Origin: Dasypus novemcinctus
Taxonomy: Eukaryota; Chordata; Mammalia; Cingulata; Dasypodidae
Direction of reading: 5' to 3'
DNA length: 64,000 nucleotides
NCBI RefSeq assembly: GCF_030445035.2
Contig: NC_080673.1
Location: 187,035,216 to 187,099,215 of the forward strand
The position numbers and the translations under genes were made by a program. Under the pieces are notes generated by a model. It was not told the DNA's origin. It was given only the letters and a program-made list of their open reading frames with translations, and ran no database searches. This document shows positions 31,150-43,670 of this stretch, in pieces (the stretch's first letter is position 1; every line of letters starts with the position of its first letter).

Positions 31150-33297
31150 TGCGCCAAGCTTGCGAGCGGGCGCCCCGTTTCCAGCCTCCTCCTACCCTCG
31201 CCAGCCGAGACGGGGCTGCCCCTTCCTGGGCTGGGGACGCTTGTTGCCTTTGCTGCATGAGACACAGTCACCCAGGAGGGACTGGGAAGGGGAGGTGGGA
31301 GCAGCGGGAGTGGGGGTGCGAAGGAGAGAGGGTGCAAGCGAGATCCAGGTCGGGAAGGAAAAGATGTTTGAAGTGTGTTTGAAACTCGCCGGTGGCAGGG
31401 TTCCCTGCGAGCCTGTGCGTACTTTTGCCTTCTCTGAAAATTTCCGAGGTTGTTTATGCATCTGCCAGATGACTTCAGACCTCTACACTTCCTTCCTCTA
31501 ACACCTGGGGACAACTGAGCTGAAGTAGTATTGATCCTCTCCCTCCACTTTCCCTTTATGTTCCAACCCATTACTTCATTAAAACTCTATTTTTGTTCCC
31601 TCGTAAGGTACAGGCGGAATGTTTCCCATGTCAGGTTCTCCAGCAGGAGCGTATGTCTTGTTTTATTGCCAGTTTCAATTTAGTGTGTTCAGAGAAAATG
31701 GTCCTCAGCGACACTCGGAAATAATTTATATGCAGTACAGCCTTGGAAAGGTACTCGCAGTCTGTGCAAGGAGCTCGGCTTTTAGAGTGGCATGCATTCT
31801 GCAAAAGCAGGGAACGATGTTCGGCGGAGTTGAGTGGGATCCCTTGTGAAATAGGGGATGGTGACCTACGCAGCCAATCTTTGATGGAGTCGGTTTGTTT
31901 CTAGGTGGCTTCGAAACAAATGTGTACAGTTTGTTAAGGGAGCCCTAAATCCACAGAAGGTGGTTGTAGTGAACACGAGGTAAAGGGCTGGACGTTTCCT
32001 GTATTATGTAAACTAAGGGGTCACAAAGATTACAACATAGTTTGGGATTACAGGAGGAAAACTTGGATTTGAGGATTGGGAAGTTGCATGGAAAGGGATG
32101 TTTCCACATTCTGCTGGTTTAGTACTTGGAAATGAAGTCACTTAAATAACTTGAGTTTACCACTCTGATTTATGGACACTCAGAAATGGACAGCCCCCCT
32201 TTTCCCCCATCCTTCCACTAGTTGAGGTAACTTGGAGGACACTGGTCTCATCTGAATGTTCAATTTTAAAGAGAAAAGTCTTGGTCCATTGTAGGCTTGA
32301 AAAATAATCTCTCTTTTAAAGCCCCAAATTTGACTTGAAACGATGTGTAGTTCTGATTTCACTTAAACCAGTATCTGCCCACTCATTACAAACCAAATGC
32401 TTCTAGGATCTAACTTAGGGATGTTCATCATCTTTAAAAGAGAGAATTTTTCCAGAGTGGCGTTTTATGTGTACCGGGCTAAGTTGTTTTTAGATCAGGG
32501 GTTGAGTTTCAAAGTCTCTGTCTTCGCAGTTCTTTAGAATAAGAATAGGGCAGACAGCTGTCTTTTTTAGGGACTCTACTGGTGCACAAGGCAGCAGTAG
32601 GAACTCAGAGCTAGAACAGGCTGCAAGTACAGAAGTCTCAGGAACTGGGCAGCTTGTGTTGCACACCTTCTCAGTGATAATAGCTTTCAGTCTGGGTCTT
32701 GTCTGTAATGGGCCCTACGGGAAGGGAATGAGAGCTCCCAGGCTATTCCTAGTGCTTTGGGGTGGCCATAGTCTCTAGTTTGTCAGAGATTATGCTTGAA
32801 TTGATTTGACACCTATTTCTTGAATTTATTTTTTTATTCACAATTTTTTAGAGTTAATTGTCATGATGAGAAGGATAAAAAGGAAAAATGGTTTATTCTT
32901 GTTGTTTTGAAGTTAATATTAGAGACTATTCCCTCAAAATATATAGTCTATACTATTTTGAACAAATATATACTTAGTTCTTTTGCTATTTGTGTTCAGA
33001 TATAGGGTGGTTTTTGCAAATCCTGGCATTAAGGAAGGCGGTTTGCCGTTTTTAAAGGCTTGAGCTCTGCTGGCTGTCCTTGTTTTAAAACGATCATCCT
33101 TGACTTTTTGTTTACTTTCAAATAAATAGGACATTTGCATAACTTCTAAAATATACCATGATACTTTTCCCTTTAATACATGTCTCTTGGGTAGAAATTT
33201 ACAAAATGACTTAATGTGAATGTAAACAAATTTTAGCTGGAGGCTCCAACTCAGAGAAATGTATGGAGATGAGAGAGAAATTAGGAACTGGGAGAGA
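31150..33297. other. Intron 1 start, unique and repeat-poor
   Basis: About 2.1 kb with no recognised interspersed repeat. GC-rich until about 31340, then AT-rich. Repeat-free flanks of a promoter often hold regulatory elements, but no specific site can be named. Confidence 0.5.
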
Positions 33298-33299
33298 GA

Positions 33300-33332
<33 letters not shown>

Positions 33333-33340
33333 CGCGCATT
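33298..33340. repeat. (TG)n(CG)n microsatellite
   Basis: About a dozen TG dinucleotides run into GCGCGCGTGCGCGC, an alternating purine-pyrimidine tract with Z-DNA potential. Confidence 0.9.
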
Positions 33341-34529
33341 TTATGACCTGGCTCTAGAGACATAAACTGTGAGGAATGTTTGAATAAAGGAAAGTAAAAA
33401 GGAAATTGTAGGAAACAGTGAGAACAGGAGTAAGACATGTTGCTAAAACTTTATGGCAATACAGTTAAGAAAGCTCATTCCTTGCTCTCATTTCAACAGG
33501 TAATGCATTTAATATGCTAGCTAATCGGCACGACTTCTAATTCTCTGTAGATGACACTTTTCATGCTGCAGATTTCAGAAAATGAAGAACTGCAAATAAG
33601 TAATATGCAAGTTTAGAAGGTTTCTTACGAATGATAACACTCATTTCCCCCTACCTCTCATCAGCTTCCATGAAAAACTAAAAGCCAGCCTAAAATATAT
33701 TTTTTGCTTCGTTGTCTATAATCATTATTTTGCTCCCATGCTATAAAATCAAACAAAACCCTGCTATCAGTGAGGGAACAGAGGGAGACGATAATTTAAC
33801 AGTATATTTGAAAGGGAATTCGAAATAAGGTCAGAGGAAAAAAACTGACAAAATTATTCATTGGTGTCCTTAATTTGTGTCATCTAACTTAGGGATGGCA
33901 GATGTTATGTGATGTAATCTACAACTAGAAGTGGGGAGGAAAATCTGTTTCTTAGTAGTAGAGTGAAAAATCTCTTCAATTTTAAATTGTAGTTTGATGG
34001 ATGTGTTGGAGCTTCTGCTTAAGTTTTGTGCCTTTTAAGAATAAGGTAAACTCAAATGACTGACTTCACAAGGTGATTAATGAAAAGTCCATTTACTCTG
34101 AAGTCAAGAAGAGCTTTTCATTGCCCAAGGCAATTTTCTGTTTTATTTGTTATTCAAATGTAAGGAAATACTGAACAAATGATATGATGATGTGTTAAAA
34201 TTCAACTCCCTCCCCCAACTTTGCTGCACATTTTTGTGTGGCTTATGTTTATGCACCCTTTCATAAAATAAGGATATGCTTGGTTTGGAAATTAATGAGC
34301 CATGCAATAGAAAATATGTGTGCAAGATTTCTTTAGAATCCTCAACAAGAGAGTGGCCAAATTATCTGAATCTAGACTTAACGTATAGGGTCCTTCTTAT
34401 TCTATTTATCCCTTTGTTTTCCTTGTCGTCACTGTTTTCCTAAAACATTTGGGTAATATTCCATAGGAGAGTATACTTGTTTATTCATAGCCTCCCTTCT
34501 CAGGGACTATTTCAACAGATTAAAGTGTG
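33341..34529. other. Intron, nothing recognised
   Basis: About 1.2 kb of AT-rich unique-looking DNA. Confidence 0.5.
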
Positions 34530-34592
34530 TGTGTCTTTGTGTGTGAGAGAGAGAGACAGAGAGACAGACAGAGACAGAGAAACAGAGGCAGA
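34530..34592. repeat. GA/CAGA-rich simple repeat
   Basis: GTGTGTGTCTTTGTGTGTG runs into GAGAGAGAGACAGAGAGACAGACAGAGACAG. Confidence 0.85.
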
Positions 34593-35339
34593 ATGATAAT
34601 GAGTGTTTTATTTTTTCAAGCACCCTTCATCATCTTTTAAAATATTTTAAGGCTGTATAGCGGCACTGGTCACTCTAAGTCTATTCATCCTTGGTCTTGA
34701 TTCACCCAGTTATTTTGCAAAATGGTTCATTTGGTTAAAGGTCCTAATAACCTTTACTCAAGTCTCATCATCTTGTACTCACTGAGAATTTTATGCTGTT
34801 TACCAATACTCTTTAGAAGGCTTGAACTCTGTGAGAGCAGTGCTATTGTATCCTGTCCATCACCGTATCCCTGTCTGATGTGTAATATTTTTGAATGCAT
34901 GAAGTCTTCTCCCTTGCCTTCTATGATATTGCATTATTCTACTTCATCCTAATTCTCTCAGATCTCTTTCTCTGACCCTTATTTCTTTTTTTTTTTTTTG
35001 ACCATTTTAAGCAGCTTTTCGTAAGGTTCCATTTAATTCTCCTTTCCATCCATATTCTCTTCCTAATAAAACTGTGACTTCAAATCTTACCTTGATGCAG
35101 AGGTCTCCTTAGTCTATTATTCTGGCACCCTCACTTCCCAAAGTACCAGATGGACGTTTTCATGCCCTTCTGGTTAGAACCATCAGTAAGTTTTGCCAGC
35201 ACCTCAAAGTCACTATGTCAGAAAAAGCACATCCTCTCTTCTAAAAATAATTTATTAAGGTCCAAATATTGCTAATGGTGGCGTCATACTTTGAGGAATA
35301 CAATTCATAAGAAATGAAAGTGCCTCCTTCTCTGTGGTC
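34593..35339. other. Intron; possible L2 scraps
   Basis: GAACTCTGTGAGAGCAGTGCTATTG near 34825 resembles an L2 3' end. The rest is pyrimidine-rich and unrecognised. Confidence 0.4.
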
Positions 35340-36040
35340 TACCCTATTCCAATACTTCCTTCCCTTCCATATGGAATCAGTCAGCAGGATCTATTGATCT
35401 TCTTCTAGCTTTGATGTCTATCTCCTCCTTCAATTCTCCTTACTACCACCGAAGTTTAGGTCCTTACCAACACATCCTGGGCCATGATGGTCACCTCCCA
35501 TTTGCACTTAGTGCCTCCACTCTCTTCCTCTTCAAAGCCAATTAAATTTACTAAAATCTGATTTGGATCAGATCATTCTACTGTTCAATAAACTCTGATG
35601 CCTTTTAATTACTTAATGGAACCCAAACCACAATTTCCTTAGCTTGATATGCAAGGCTCTCACCATATGGTGACAACCTTCCTCCCCAATCATATCTCCT
35701 CTGGCTCTCCTAGGTTTACAGCTTGGCCTAGCTGAACTGAAGTGCTCTGTAGTATCCAAACATATCCCAACTTGTGCTTACTGCTGTGAATTACTTTCCT
35801 GTTCCAACACTATCTATTGTGGATCTATGCATCTGCCAAGACCCTTCTGAACTGCAGTGTCCTTCTCATGTAACTCTAAGATTTCTCCCAGCCTCCTTTC
35901 CAGAGAATTATTCTTTGAATTTGCATAGGTCATTTTCCTTTTATTTTGATCTATAACTGAATGACAAAGTAGAATCAGCTATATGTGGTTGTCTTATTTG
36001 TAGCTATTAAATTGAAACCCCTTCACGGCAGGTACCATAC
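35340..36040 (+). mobile_element. L2 LINE ORF2 3' region and UTR
   Basis: Order matches L2: TTTACTAAAATCTGATTTGGATCAGATCATTCTACTGTTCAATAAACTC, GATATGCAAGGCTCTCACCATATGGTGAC, TCTCCTCTGGCTCTCC, GAATTATTCTTTGAATTTG and TGAAACCCCTTCACGGCAGG. Decayed. Confidence 0.65.
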
Positions 36041-36051
36041 ATGAATTAGTC

Positions 36052-36998
36052 TTTTTTTTTTTTTGACTTTTTTTTTCTTTTTTTTATTGACTTTGTAATA
36101 ATATTACATTAAAAATATATATGTGAGGTCCCATTCAACCCCACCCCCCCACCCCACCTCTCCCCCACCAGCAACACTCGTTCCCATCATCGTGACACAT
36201 CCATTGGATTTGGTAAGTACATCTTTGGGCACCTCTGCACCTCATAGTCAATGGTCCACATCATGGCCCATACTCTCCCCCATTCCATCCAGTGGGCCCT
36301 GTGAGGATTTACAATGTCCGGTGATTGCCTCTGAAGCACCATCCAGGGCAGCTCCATGTCCCAAAGACGCCTCCACCTCTCATCTCTTCTTGCCTTTCCC
36401 CATACCCATCAGCCACCATGTCCACTTTTCCCAATCCAATGCCACCTCTTCTATGTGGACATTGGATTGGTTGTGTCCATTGCACCTCTATGTCAAGAGG
36501 AGGGTCAGATTCCACATGGATGCTGGATGCAATCCTCCCACTTTCAGTTGTAATCACTCTAGGCTCCATGGTGTGGTGGTTGTCCTTCTTCAACTCCATC
36601 TTAGCTGAGTGTGGTAAGTCCAATAAATCAGATTGTAGGTGCTGGAGTCTGTTGAGGCTCAGGACCTGGCTATCACATTGTCAGTCCAGAGATTCAAATC
36701 CCCTAAATATATCTTAAACCCCAACGTTAACTGCACCTTCAGCACATTAGCATGAAAGTCTTATGAAGGGAGATCCCATCTGGGTCCAGATTCATCACAC
36801 ATAAACACCATTTCCAAAGAGGGGCCCTCTGACCTGGTAGTTAACCCCATCGGCCATGACCATAACTCCCATGGGTCTCTTTAGCCCTCAAAGGAACCAA
36901 TATCTGGGGGTTGTATCTGCTTTATCTGTCTCTCTGACTCTGCTCAGTTGTGCATAAGGGCAATCCTTCTGCCAGCCTCCAGACTCTTTTTTAGAAAC
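36052..36998 (-). mobile_element. 5'-truncated L1 3' UTR insertion, antisense
   Basis: The left end is poly-T (poly-A in sense) with TTTTTATTGACTTTG, so the sense strand ends CAAAGTCAATAAAAA with an AATAAA signal. A C-rich tract at 36140-36170 corresponds to the G-rich tract usual in L1 3' UTRs. Perfect 10-bp target duplication TGAATTAGTC at 36042-36051 and 36999-37008. Part of it (about 36420-36660) is homologous to 57779-58049 on the other strand. The long open frames on both strands inside are not genes. Confidence 0.85.
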
Positions 36999-37008
36999 TG
37001 AATTAGTC

Positions 37009-40000
37009 ATTTTTGTACTCCCAGGAAGTAATGGTACAAGGTACCAAAAGTAGATGGTGGAGAAGGTTTATTGAATTTAAACCATATTGCCACAGGGTAG
37101 ACCCACCAAAATCCCCAAATTACAATTTGCATTTGATTGTTTATTAAGCCATCTGCCTGAAGTGACAGTCTTTTCTGTTTGCCTGTCTTTTCCCTGCAAA
37201 CTCGTGTGTAGAAATACAGCACCAGGATAGTGTTCGTTTGAACTGAACATGGTCTGGCATCTACAATGTCATGGTTAAGGTAATTTCCTTTGTTTCTGAA
37301 GGAGGTTGTAAAAGATGCCCAGGCTTTTCTGTGTATGTAGAACGATAATGGTCAGTGTTGTCTTTGGATGGTATTGCCTTGATTCTCCCTCATCTTCAAG
37401 ACCTTCCCGGGTTATCACATCCAGAAATCAATAGTCCAAAGGGCCACCAGTGAGTGATTAGCACATCTTCCAGCTCTTCCCCCAATAAAACAGTGGAAAG
37501 ATTAGTTAAGTACTCACCTAAAAAAAATGACTGTATTTGTCCCTACTACTCTGAGTTCATGTTATTGAGAGTAGTCCTTCTTAAAAGCTCTCCCGCCATG
37601 ACTACCATCATTATCATCAGCTTCGTCATTATCCTCATCAGATGGTGAATCTTTGCATCAATGACTGTGGAAAGGAATGGAAACATTTTAAAAACGGAGA
37701 TATCACTGAATGTATACACATCCGCTTCCTTTCCTTAAGAGCGTTTTCTTCCATAGCTGGCTTCACAATGAGAATCAGATTGCATCAGGTGGAAATTCAG
37801 AGGCAAGTGGAAGCTGTGCCAGTACTGGGATGAGATGAGTCTCAGCTCTTTTCCTCTCAGTACTGTGGCTGAGTACCTTCTCCTGGATGCATGTGTATGC
37901 GTATAGCTTTAGAGAGTCTGAAAAAGGACACTCTCTCTGCTTAAATATTAAAGTTCTCTGCAAGTGCTGACAATGTAAGGGATATTTTAAAGAGGGGTAT
38001 AAATATAGAATTTGCCACGTTGAGCACGTGGCTTTCACGCCCATATTCAGGATTGATTTTTCTTCCTGGGTAAACGCAGCCAGTGTCGTTGAATGGCTCT
38101 CCCCTTGGAAATAGGTTATAAGTTGAAATACACTATGGAGGTTTTATTGACATTTTTGAAATGTCTCTCCTTTATATATTCTCTCCCAATTATTTATTTA
38201 GGTAAAAGGAGTCAAAATGCTTTATAGCACCAATTGATAATTTCTTGGCTACCTGAAATTTGGCTTGGCTTAGGGAAATGTCCCCTCTTGTATTCAGGCA
38301 GCATCTGCTCATGAATAGTGAGGAAGAAGTCTCGAGGGAATTAGAACTGGCGTTTTTTAAAAAAATTAGATGTTCACTTTAAAAAGGTTTCAGGGGAAAA
38401 ATATACCTCCATCCCCAGACTTTAACATTTATTAATATTTTGAAGGATCTTTTAAGTCAAGCAGTTTATTTAAGAAATGACATTATCTGCAGCCCAAATG
38501 GGAATCAAAATGAGATTTGATTGATGTAGTAACTACTGCAGTCTACTGGCTAAATGGGTGCATTCTCGCCTTCCTTCTTTCTCTCTCCCACTTTTGTCAT
38601 CTTTGTGGTACTGTATGCAAATTATGTTACAGCTGCTAAAGGGGATCTCAGGAATTTCCCCAAATCTGTATTTTTTTTTTACACGTGAAGACATGACTTT
38701 CTAATGTCTTCATGAGTTTCATAATCAATTGGGATGAAAATAGCACATGTAATTATAAAACTGAGACACATTTCAGAATGGATATTACCCCAGCGGTTGT
38801 ATTTGGTGTTTTAATGTATTTGAATAAATTTTCATTAGGGAAGTATGTGAAACTACATATTAAAAATGGCCTAGCCAAAGTCTGTCATCCATGTTTTGTA
38901 TATGGTACATATTCCAGAGATGTTTGGAATAAATAAAAATATATTATATATGGTTATATCTAGGGTTTGTGATACACTCAAACCTATTTTATCACTGGGC
39001 AAACTGATCCTCAAGTCTTCTTGTTTTGGAGTCAGAAGGAAATTTGACAAAACCGATATATATAATTAAGAAACAGACATTTCTAAAATAGTCCTGTCAA
39101 ATCCAGTCTTGAGAACAAGTTTAATTTGGAGTGAAGTTTCATTTATAGAAATTGTAATTTACTTTAATTTAGACAGGTGAGGGCATAGAAAATAGCTATT
39201 GAATATAATGTTGCTATTCCTGTCTTTCCTAGTCTCTAAAATGATGGTAGTCATATCTACTCTTAGCTTATGAGGATCCTGTAATGATGAAGTGAGGTTA
39301 ATTCAGCAAATATTTACAAAGAAACTACTTGGTGCCAGGGTGAGAGAGGTAGTGAGATGGCTGTTTAAAAGCAAGATTATTTCCAGTTGTCATTTCTTTC
39401 CAAGTGGATGCAGTGACAGCATACAGTGATGCTAAACTTGACCCTTCTCTCTTTGGGTCTTACAGAATAAAACTATCAAGGTAACTGGGTTCAAAATTCT
39501 GTATTTGTTCTATTGTCCAATATCTTCCTACCCTCCATCTATTTCTCACCTGTAGTATGGATTTATTTGCCAAATGCTTAAAGACATTATGAGATTATTT
39601 AAGCCATTTCAAAGAATTTTAAAACCTTCTGTGATGCTGGAATTCTATGGATAAATCCACTTTTTTTCTAAAACAAACATGATTTTGGCACTTAGAGAGT
39701 ATAAAATGAGAAATAACTTCAGTTTAAAGATAGTCATAGAGTAGTTGAAAATGCTCAGTTCCCTTATTGCCAGTTTAAATAATGTTCCAGTAAAGGCAGA
39801 AGTATTTCAAATTAGTGTAGAAATTTTTAAATTAAATAGAATATTACTCTAAATTTTATCAAATTTAATTTTGTAGAGTCAATCATTTATTCATAAGGCT
39901 GTTATTATACTTGATTCTACTCTTGGGAGCACTTGTGAAAATTACTAATCCTGCTGATCTTTTACCACGTCTTTTCTAAGAATTACTAAATCACTCTTTT

Positions 40001-41300
40001 CATATCACATATTTCCCAAGCTCTCTTTAATTTGAGGCAGTCTCTTCCTACTTTCAAGCACATTATCACAATTTGTTACTCATTCCTTTTCCTCTCATTG
40101 CTGTTCAGCTTCACCATCGTTTCCTGCTGAAGTTGTGATCTTTGAGGGAGCTAACACCTCTGAAATATAGGTATACTACATCAATTTGAAGGTCAAAGGT
40201 AGTAAGGAGAGACATCTTTGGAGACAAGTATAAAACAATGAGAGTACAGAACTAGGCATTGAGGAATATGGGAAGAGGAAGGTGAAAACTGCAAAACACA
40301 ACCATATGCAGGCATACGAAGTGAGGGTATTCTTCTGTCATGGGTTTACAGCATGAATCTGATATTTTGTTGGGAACATTGTAAGATAGATTTAAAAATG
40401 GTGACAGATTTAAACTGCAAAGCTAGAAGGTAATGCATGCTAATACTTCTGACATGATTTAGATACAGGATTTGTAGCTTAACCCTATAAAACTTCCTGG
40501 TTAAACTGAAGTTGAAGGTATGACCTTCAAATTAAAATTATTCATTAAAAAACAATACTTTCACAATAGTTCATCTTTCATAATGAAATGCAAAACCCAG
40601 AAAAACTATACTAGGAAGAGTGAACTACGAAGATAGAAATAAATGGTTAGAAACATTGTAATTTTAAATGCAATTACATTTGTCCTTGGATCCCTAAGCA
40701 TAAGCTGTAGTTTTTCATAATTACCATTAGAATAGAATTTCACAGATGTAGAATTAACTTGGCAGGTCTCAAAAAGTGACAGATATAACTTCAACCTTGA
40801 TGCAGTTTGTGTTCTGATATTTTAGAAACATTTTTGAGGCACTAAATTCAACACTGTTTCATTAAAACACATTTATCACTTACTATATGAGAGTCACTGT
40901 GCCAGCAAGTATTTCAGAATATGTCAAGATACGTGTTTTAGGATACAGGAATTAAATTTTTGTATCATAGTCCTCCCACACTCCAGAATTCTGCTTTATG
41001 TAACTTGTATAGTAATTGGGTAGACCATAATTTGCCTCATCTTCAAAAGTACATGTTCAGTCCCTTCATAGGACCCATATGGGTGTCTTTGGTGAAGAAT
41101 GGTGGTAGCCAAAGGCCTCATGCTCTGTAAAATAATAAGTGGAAGAAGCAAAGAGTAGACTTCCAGTAATTACATGGTTTGATATTAAGTGATATTGGTC
41201 TCACAGATTCACATATAACAAAAAACAAGCATTAACCTTGCAGTCTAGATGATATTACTATTCCAGTTATTTAAAGTGGCTTCTCCAAATGTGTTGAACC
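37009..41300. other. Intron, mostly unique, repeat-poor
   Basis: About 4.3 kb with no confident interspersed repeat except possible L2 scraps near 39290-39350 and 40840-40920. It includes a TATAAATA box-like site and an E-box palindrome at about 38000-38032 (see findings). No exon could be supported. Confidence 0.5.
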
Positions 41301-41309
41301 CAGTTGTTG

Positions 41310-42970
41310 TTGTTTTTTCAGAAAATGTATACTGACCACCTATTATAGTCCAGGTATTGCTCTCAGTACTAGAGTTCAGAAATAAAATCTAACTCATGGG
41401 AAACCCTGAATCCAGCTGAAGAGTGGACATAGGAGAAGATAATTAGAATGTGAAAATCCCAATGATGGCACCAAGCACTGGGTGATTTGGAAGCACAGAT
41501 ATAATCACTTAATGCAGGCTGGAGAAGGTCAAAGTCAAAGAAAACTACATGGATAAAATTGGACTGAAGGGTGAGAATGAGTTTTCTAGGTGCGGTGATG
41601 GATGCCTCAGGCAGGAAAGACTGTGTTTCCAAGGCAGGACTGAGAAAACATGGTGGTACATCAGGGAACACTGAGACATTATGTGCAGCTACGGTGTGAG
41701 ATAAAGGGGAGCCATGAGATGAGAAGCTGGATAGTAATCGGGGTCGGTGCAGGAAGGAAGTGGAAAGCTACTGATAAAATTTAGTCAAGAGCAGAGGATG
41801 ATTGCATTTGCATCTTGGGAAGAAAATTCTTCAGTGATGTGGAAAACGGACAGGAAAGGGAGTGAAACAGCAGACGAGGAGAAATGCTGTATTAGTAATT
41901 GTAGGTAAAAGCATACTAAGGAACATAAGGCTTTGGTAATGTGGTGGAGAGAATAGGGTTCACATTTATGACATAAATAGAGGTCAAGACCAACAGTATG
42001 TGATTTCATGATAAGTTGCCATTGGATGTTGAGGTAGAAAAAGGAACCTAGGATAACTGCCAGTTTTTTGGTTTGGGAAATTAGTGGGTGGCATAAATTT
42101 GCCAAGACAGGAAATACAGAATTAGATTTAGTTGAAAGAAAATGAGTTCAATTTTGAAACTATGAAATATAATACCTACTGAGATATCCAAGTGATGATA
42201 TCCAGTAGGTATTGTGCTATATGGGTCTAGAAATCAAGAGTGAGATTTGGTTCTGTAGACAGTGGGGAGCCAGTTGAATTTGAGCAGGGAGTGACAGGAT
42301 GAAGAACATTAATTTTGCATAACTGTGTAGGATGCATCATCGACAGGGATGTCAATTAGGAAGCTGTTGCATTAGTCTAGGCAAGAGAAAACAGAAGTTT
42401 GAACAAGGATAATAGACATGGGAAAGAATACCTTGTGCCATGATGAGAAGAGGGAACACAGGAGGAGAAACACTATTTGGAGGGAAGGTAATAGGTTCAT
42501 TTTTAGAAGTATTGATTTTGAGGTGCCGGGAAAACATCCAGGTCAAACTATCCCAAAAGCAGTTTGAGATGTGTAGTTCAAGATTTAGTTCATTTCAGAG
42601 CAATATACATTTATTAAATGTCCAACACTGTGATGGTATAGGAATAGAGGGATGAATGAGGCATTCCCTTTGCTCCCAAAAAGCTGGCCATCAAACTGAT
42701 CTGGAGACAAGATTTGGGAGCCAGTTGCAGCGGGATAATGGAAATGCAAGACCTGAGACTGAATAAGGGATAGAATTTAAGGCTAGAAACCTGAGGAATA
42801 GGGTGGGCAATGGATGTAAAGACAAAGAAGTGCTTTTTTACATCTGGAGCAGAAAAGAGAGGAGAATATTATGGATATCAGTACCTGGCAAGCAGAAGAT
42901 TCATAGTTGTTGAATAATGGTGAATAAAAGTTTCACAATTCTATAGCTTGTTAAGAGAGTGAACTGCATT
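41310..42970 (+). mobile_element. L2 LINE fragments, sense, nearly continuous
   Basis: Several L2 3'-half phrases follow each other: ACTGACCACCTATTATAGTCCAGGTATTGC, GCAGGCTGGAGAAGG, GTTGCCATTGGATG, GAGATATCCAAGTGATGATATCCAGTAGG, GAGCAGGGAGTGACAGGATG, TTTATTAAATGTCCAACACTG. At least two copies or rearranged pieces. No usable frame. Confidence 0.6.
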
Positions 42971-42984
42971 TTATAATTGAGGAT

Positions 42985-43110
42985 GAAGAAAAGTGATAAA
43001 GTATATGGATTCTGGAGTCAGAACTAGGGTTAAAATACTGGATCTGCTACTATGTGACCTTGGAAGCCATCAACCTTTCTATGGCTTAGTTTGCTTATGT
43101 GTGCATGGGC
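42985..43110 (+). mobile_element. MIR SINE fragment
   Basis: GATTCTGGAGTCAGAACTAGGG, CTGCTACTATGTGACCTTGG and CCTTTCTATGGCTTAGTTTGC in MIR order. Confidence 0.6.
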
Positions 43111-43310
43111 CATTCTTGTCCCAGCCATTCCAATGGCTTACTCCATAAATTCATATGGGTCTCTGTTCAAATGGTACTTGTCTGATGACTCTATCTAATA
43201 TAGCAACCCATCCTGTATCTTCTTGTTCTCTTACCTTGCGCTCCTTTCCTTCAGGGCTCTTACACTGTCCTTTCCAGGTGGAAAGGTCAGTTGAGAAACC
43301 TTCAGTGTTC
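43111..43310 (+). mobile_element. L2 LINE fragment
   Basis: GGGTCTCTGTTCAAATGGTACTTGTC and GACTCTATCTAATATAGCAACCCATC match the L2 phrase for GTCTCAGCTCAAATGTCACCTC... and ...TATCTAAAATAGCACCCC. Confidence 0.55.
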
Positions 43311-43539
43311 CAGGCTTGATGTCATAGTGGTCAGTTCTGAAGGGGTGTCAAAGGAGGAGAAAATGAATGTGGCATATTCTGTGGCACAAAGGATGGTCGT
43401 GCTCTGTCCTGAGTGACTGAGTAAGGACCCTTGCTAATGGATTACAGAAGACATAGGAAGAAGATAGTAGTGTGTGTGTTGGGGGATGGGCAAAGGCATG
43501 GAATTCAATAATACATGGGGTGCTAGAGAGATACCTTGC

Positions 43540-43670
43540 TAAGACGATCTACCAGGTGCTTCTGATTATCCCCCTTATTGATCAGTACATTGAGGCTCAA
43601 AGGGGTTAAGCAAATTGGCCGAGTTTACACAGCTAGTGAGGGGGAGGGAGAGTTGGTATTAGCCATGGTA
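43540..43670 (-). mobile_element. MIR SINE, antisense
   Basis: TTATTGATCAGTACATTGAGGCTCAAAGGGGTTAAGCAAATTGGCCGAG, TTACACAGCTAGTGAGGG: antisense MIR middle. Confidence 0.6.

Larger units (their letters stand above)
30540..31230 (+). promoter_or_regulatory. KCNIP4: CpG-island promoter and leader of KCNIP4
   Basis: About 700 bp with very high G+C and dense CpG, in sharp contrast to the AT-rich surroundings. It contains GC-box-like GGGGCGG (30739-30745), several CCGCCC/GGCGGG words and a short CCG run at 30940-30953, but no evident TATA box near the start codon, so a dispersed CpG-island promoter is likely. No ATG occurs on the plus strand between about 30431 and 31082, so the leader has no upstream AUG. 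The exact transcription start cannot be read from the sequence. Confidence 0.75.

Noticed and set aside
30648..31382. Long plus-strand open frame that contains the KCNIP4 start and reads on past the exon
   Set aside because: Its first codon is GTG, not ATG. The first ATG is the known KCNIP4 start at 31083, and the frame after 31143 is intron behind a splice donor. Only 31083-31143 is called coding.
30318..31571. 417-codon open frame on the minus strand across the CpG island, and a 221-codon one inside it
   Set aside because: Stop codons are rare in GC-rich DNA. The composition is Arg/Ala/Gly/Pro-rich with no domain, it overlaps the KCNIP4 leader and exon antisense, and it has no splice or conservation support.
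36123..36717. 161- and 130-codon open frames (+) and a 104-codon frame (-)
   Set aside because: They lie wholly within an antisense L1 3' UTR insertion bounded by a perfect target duplication.
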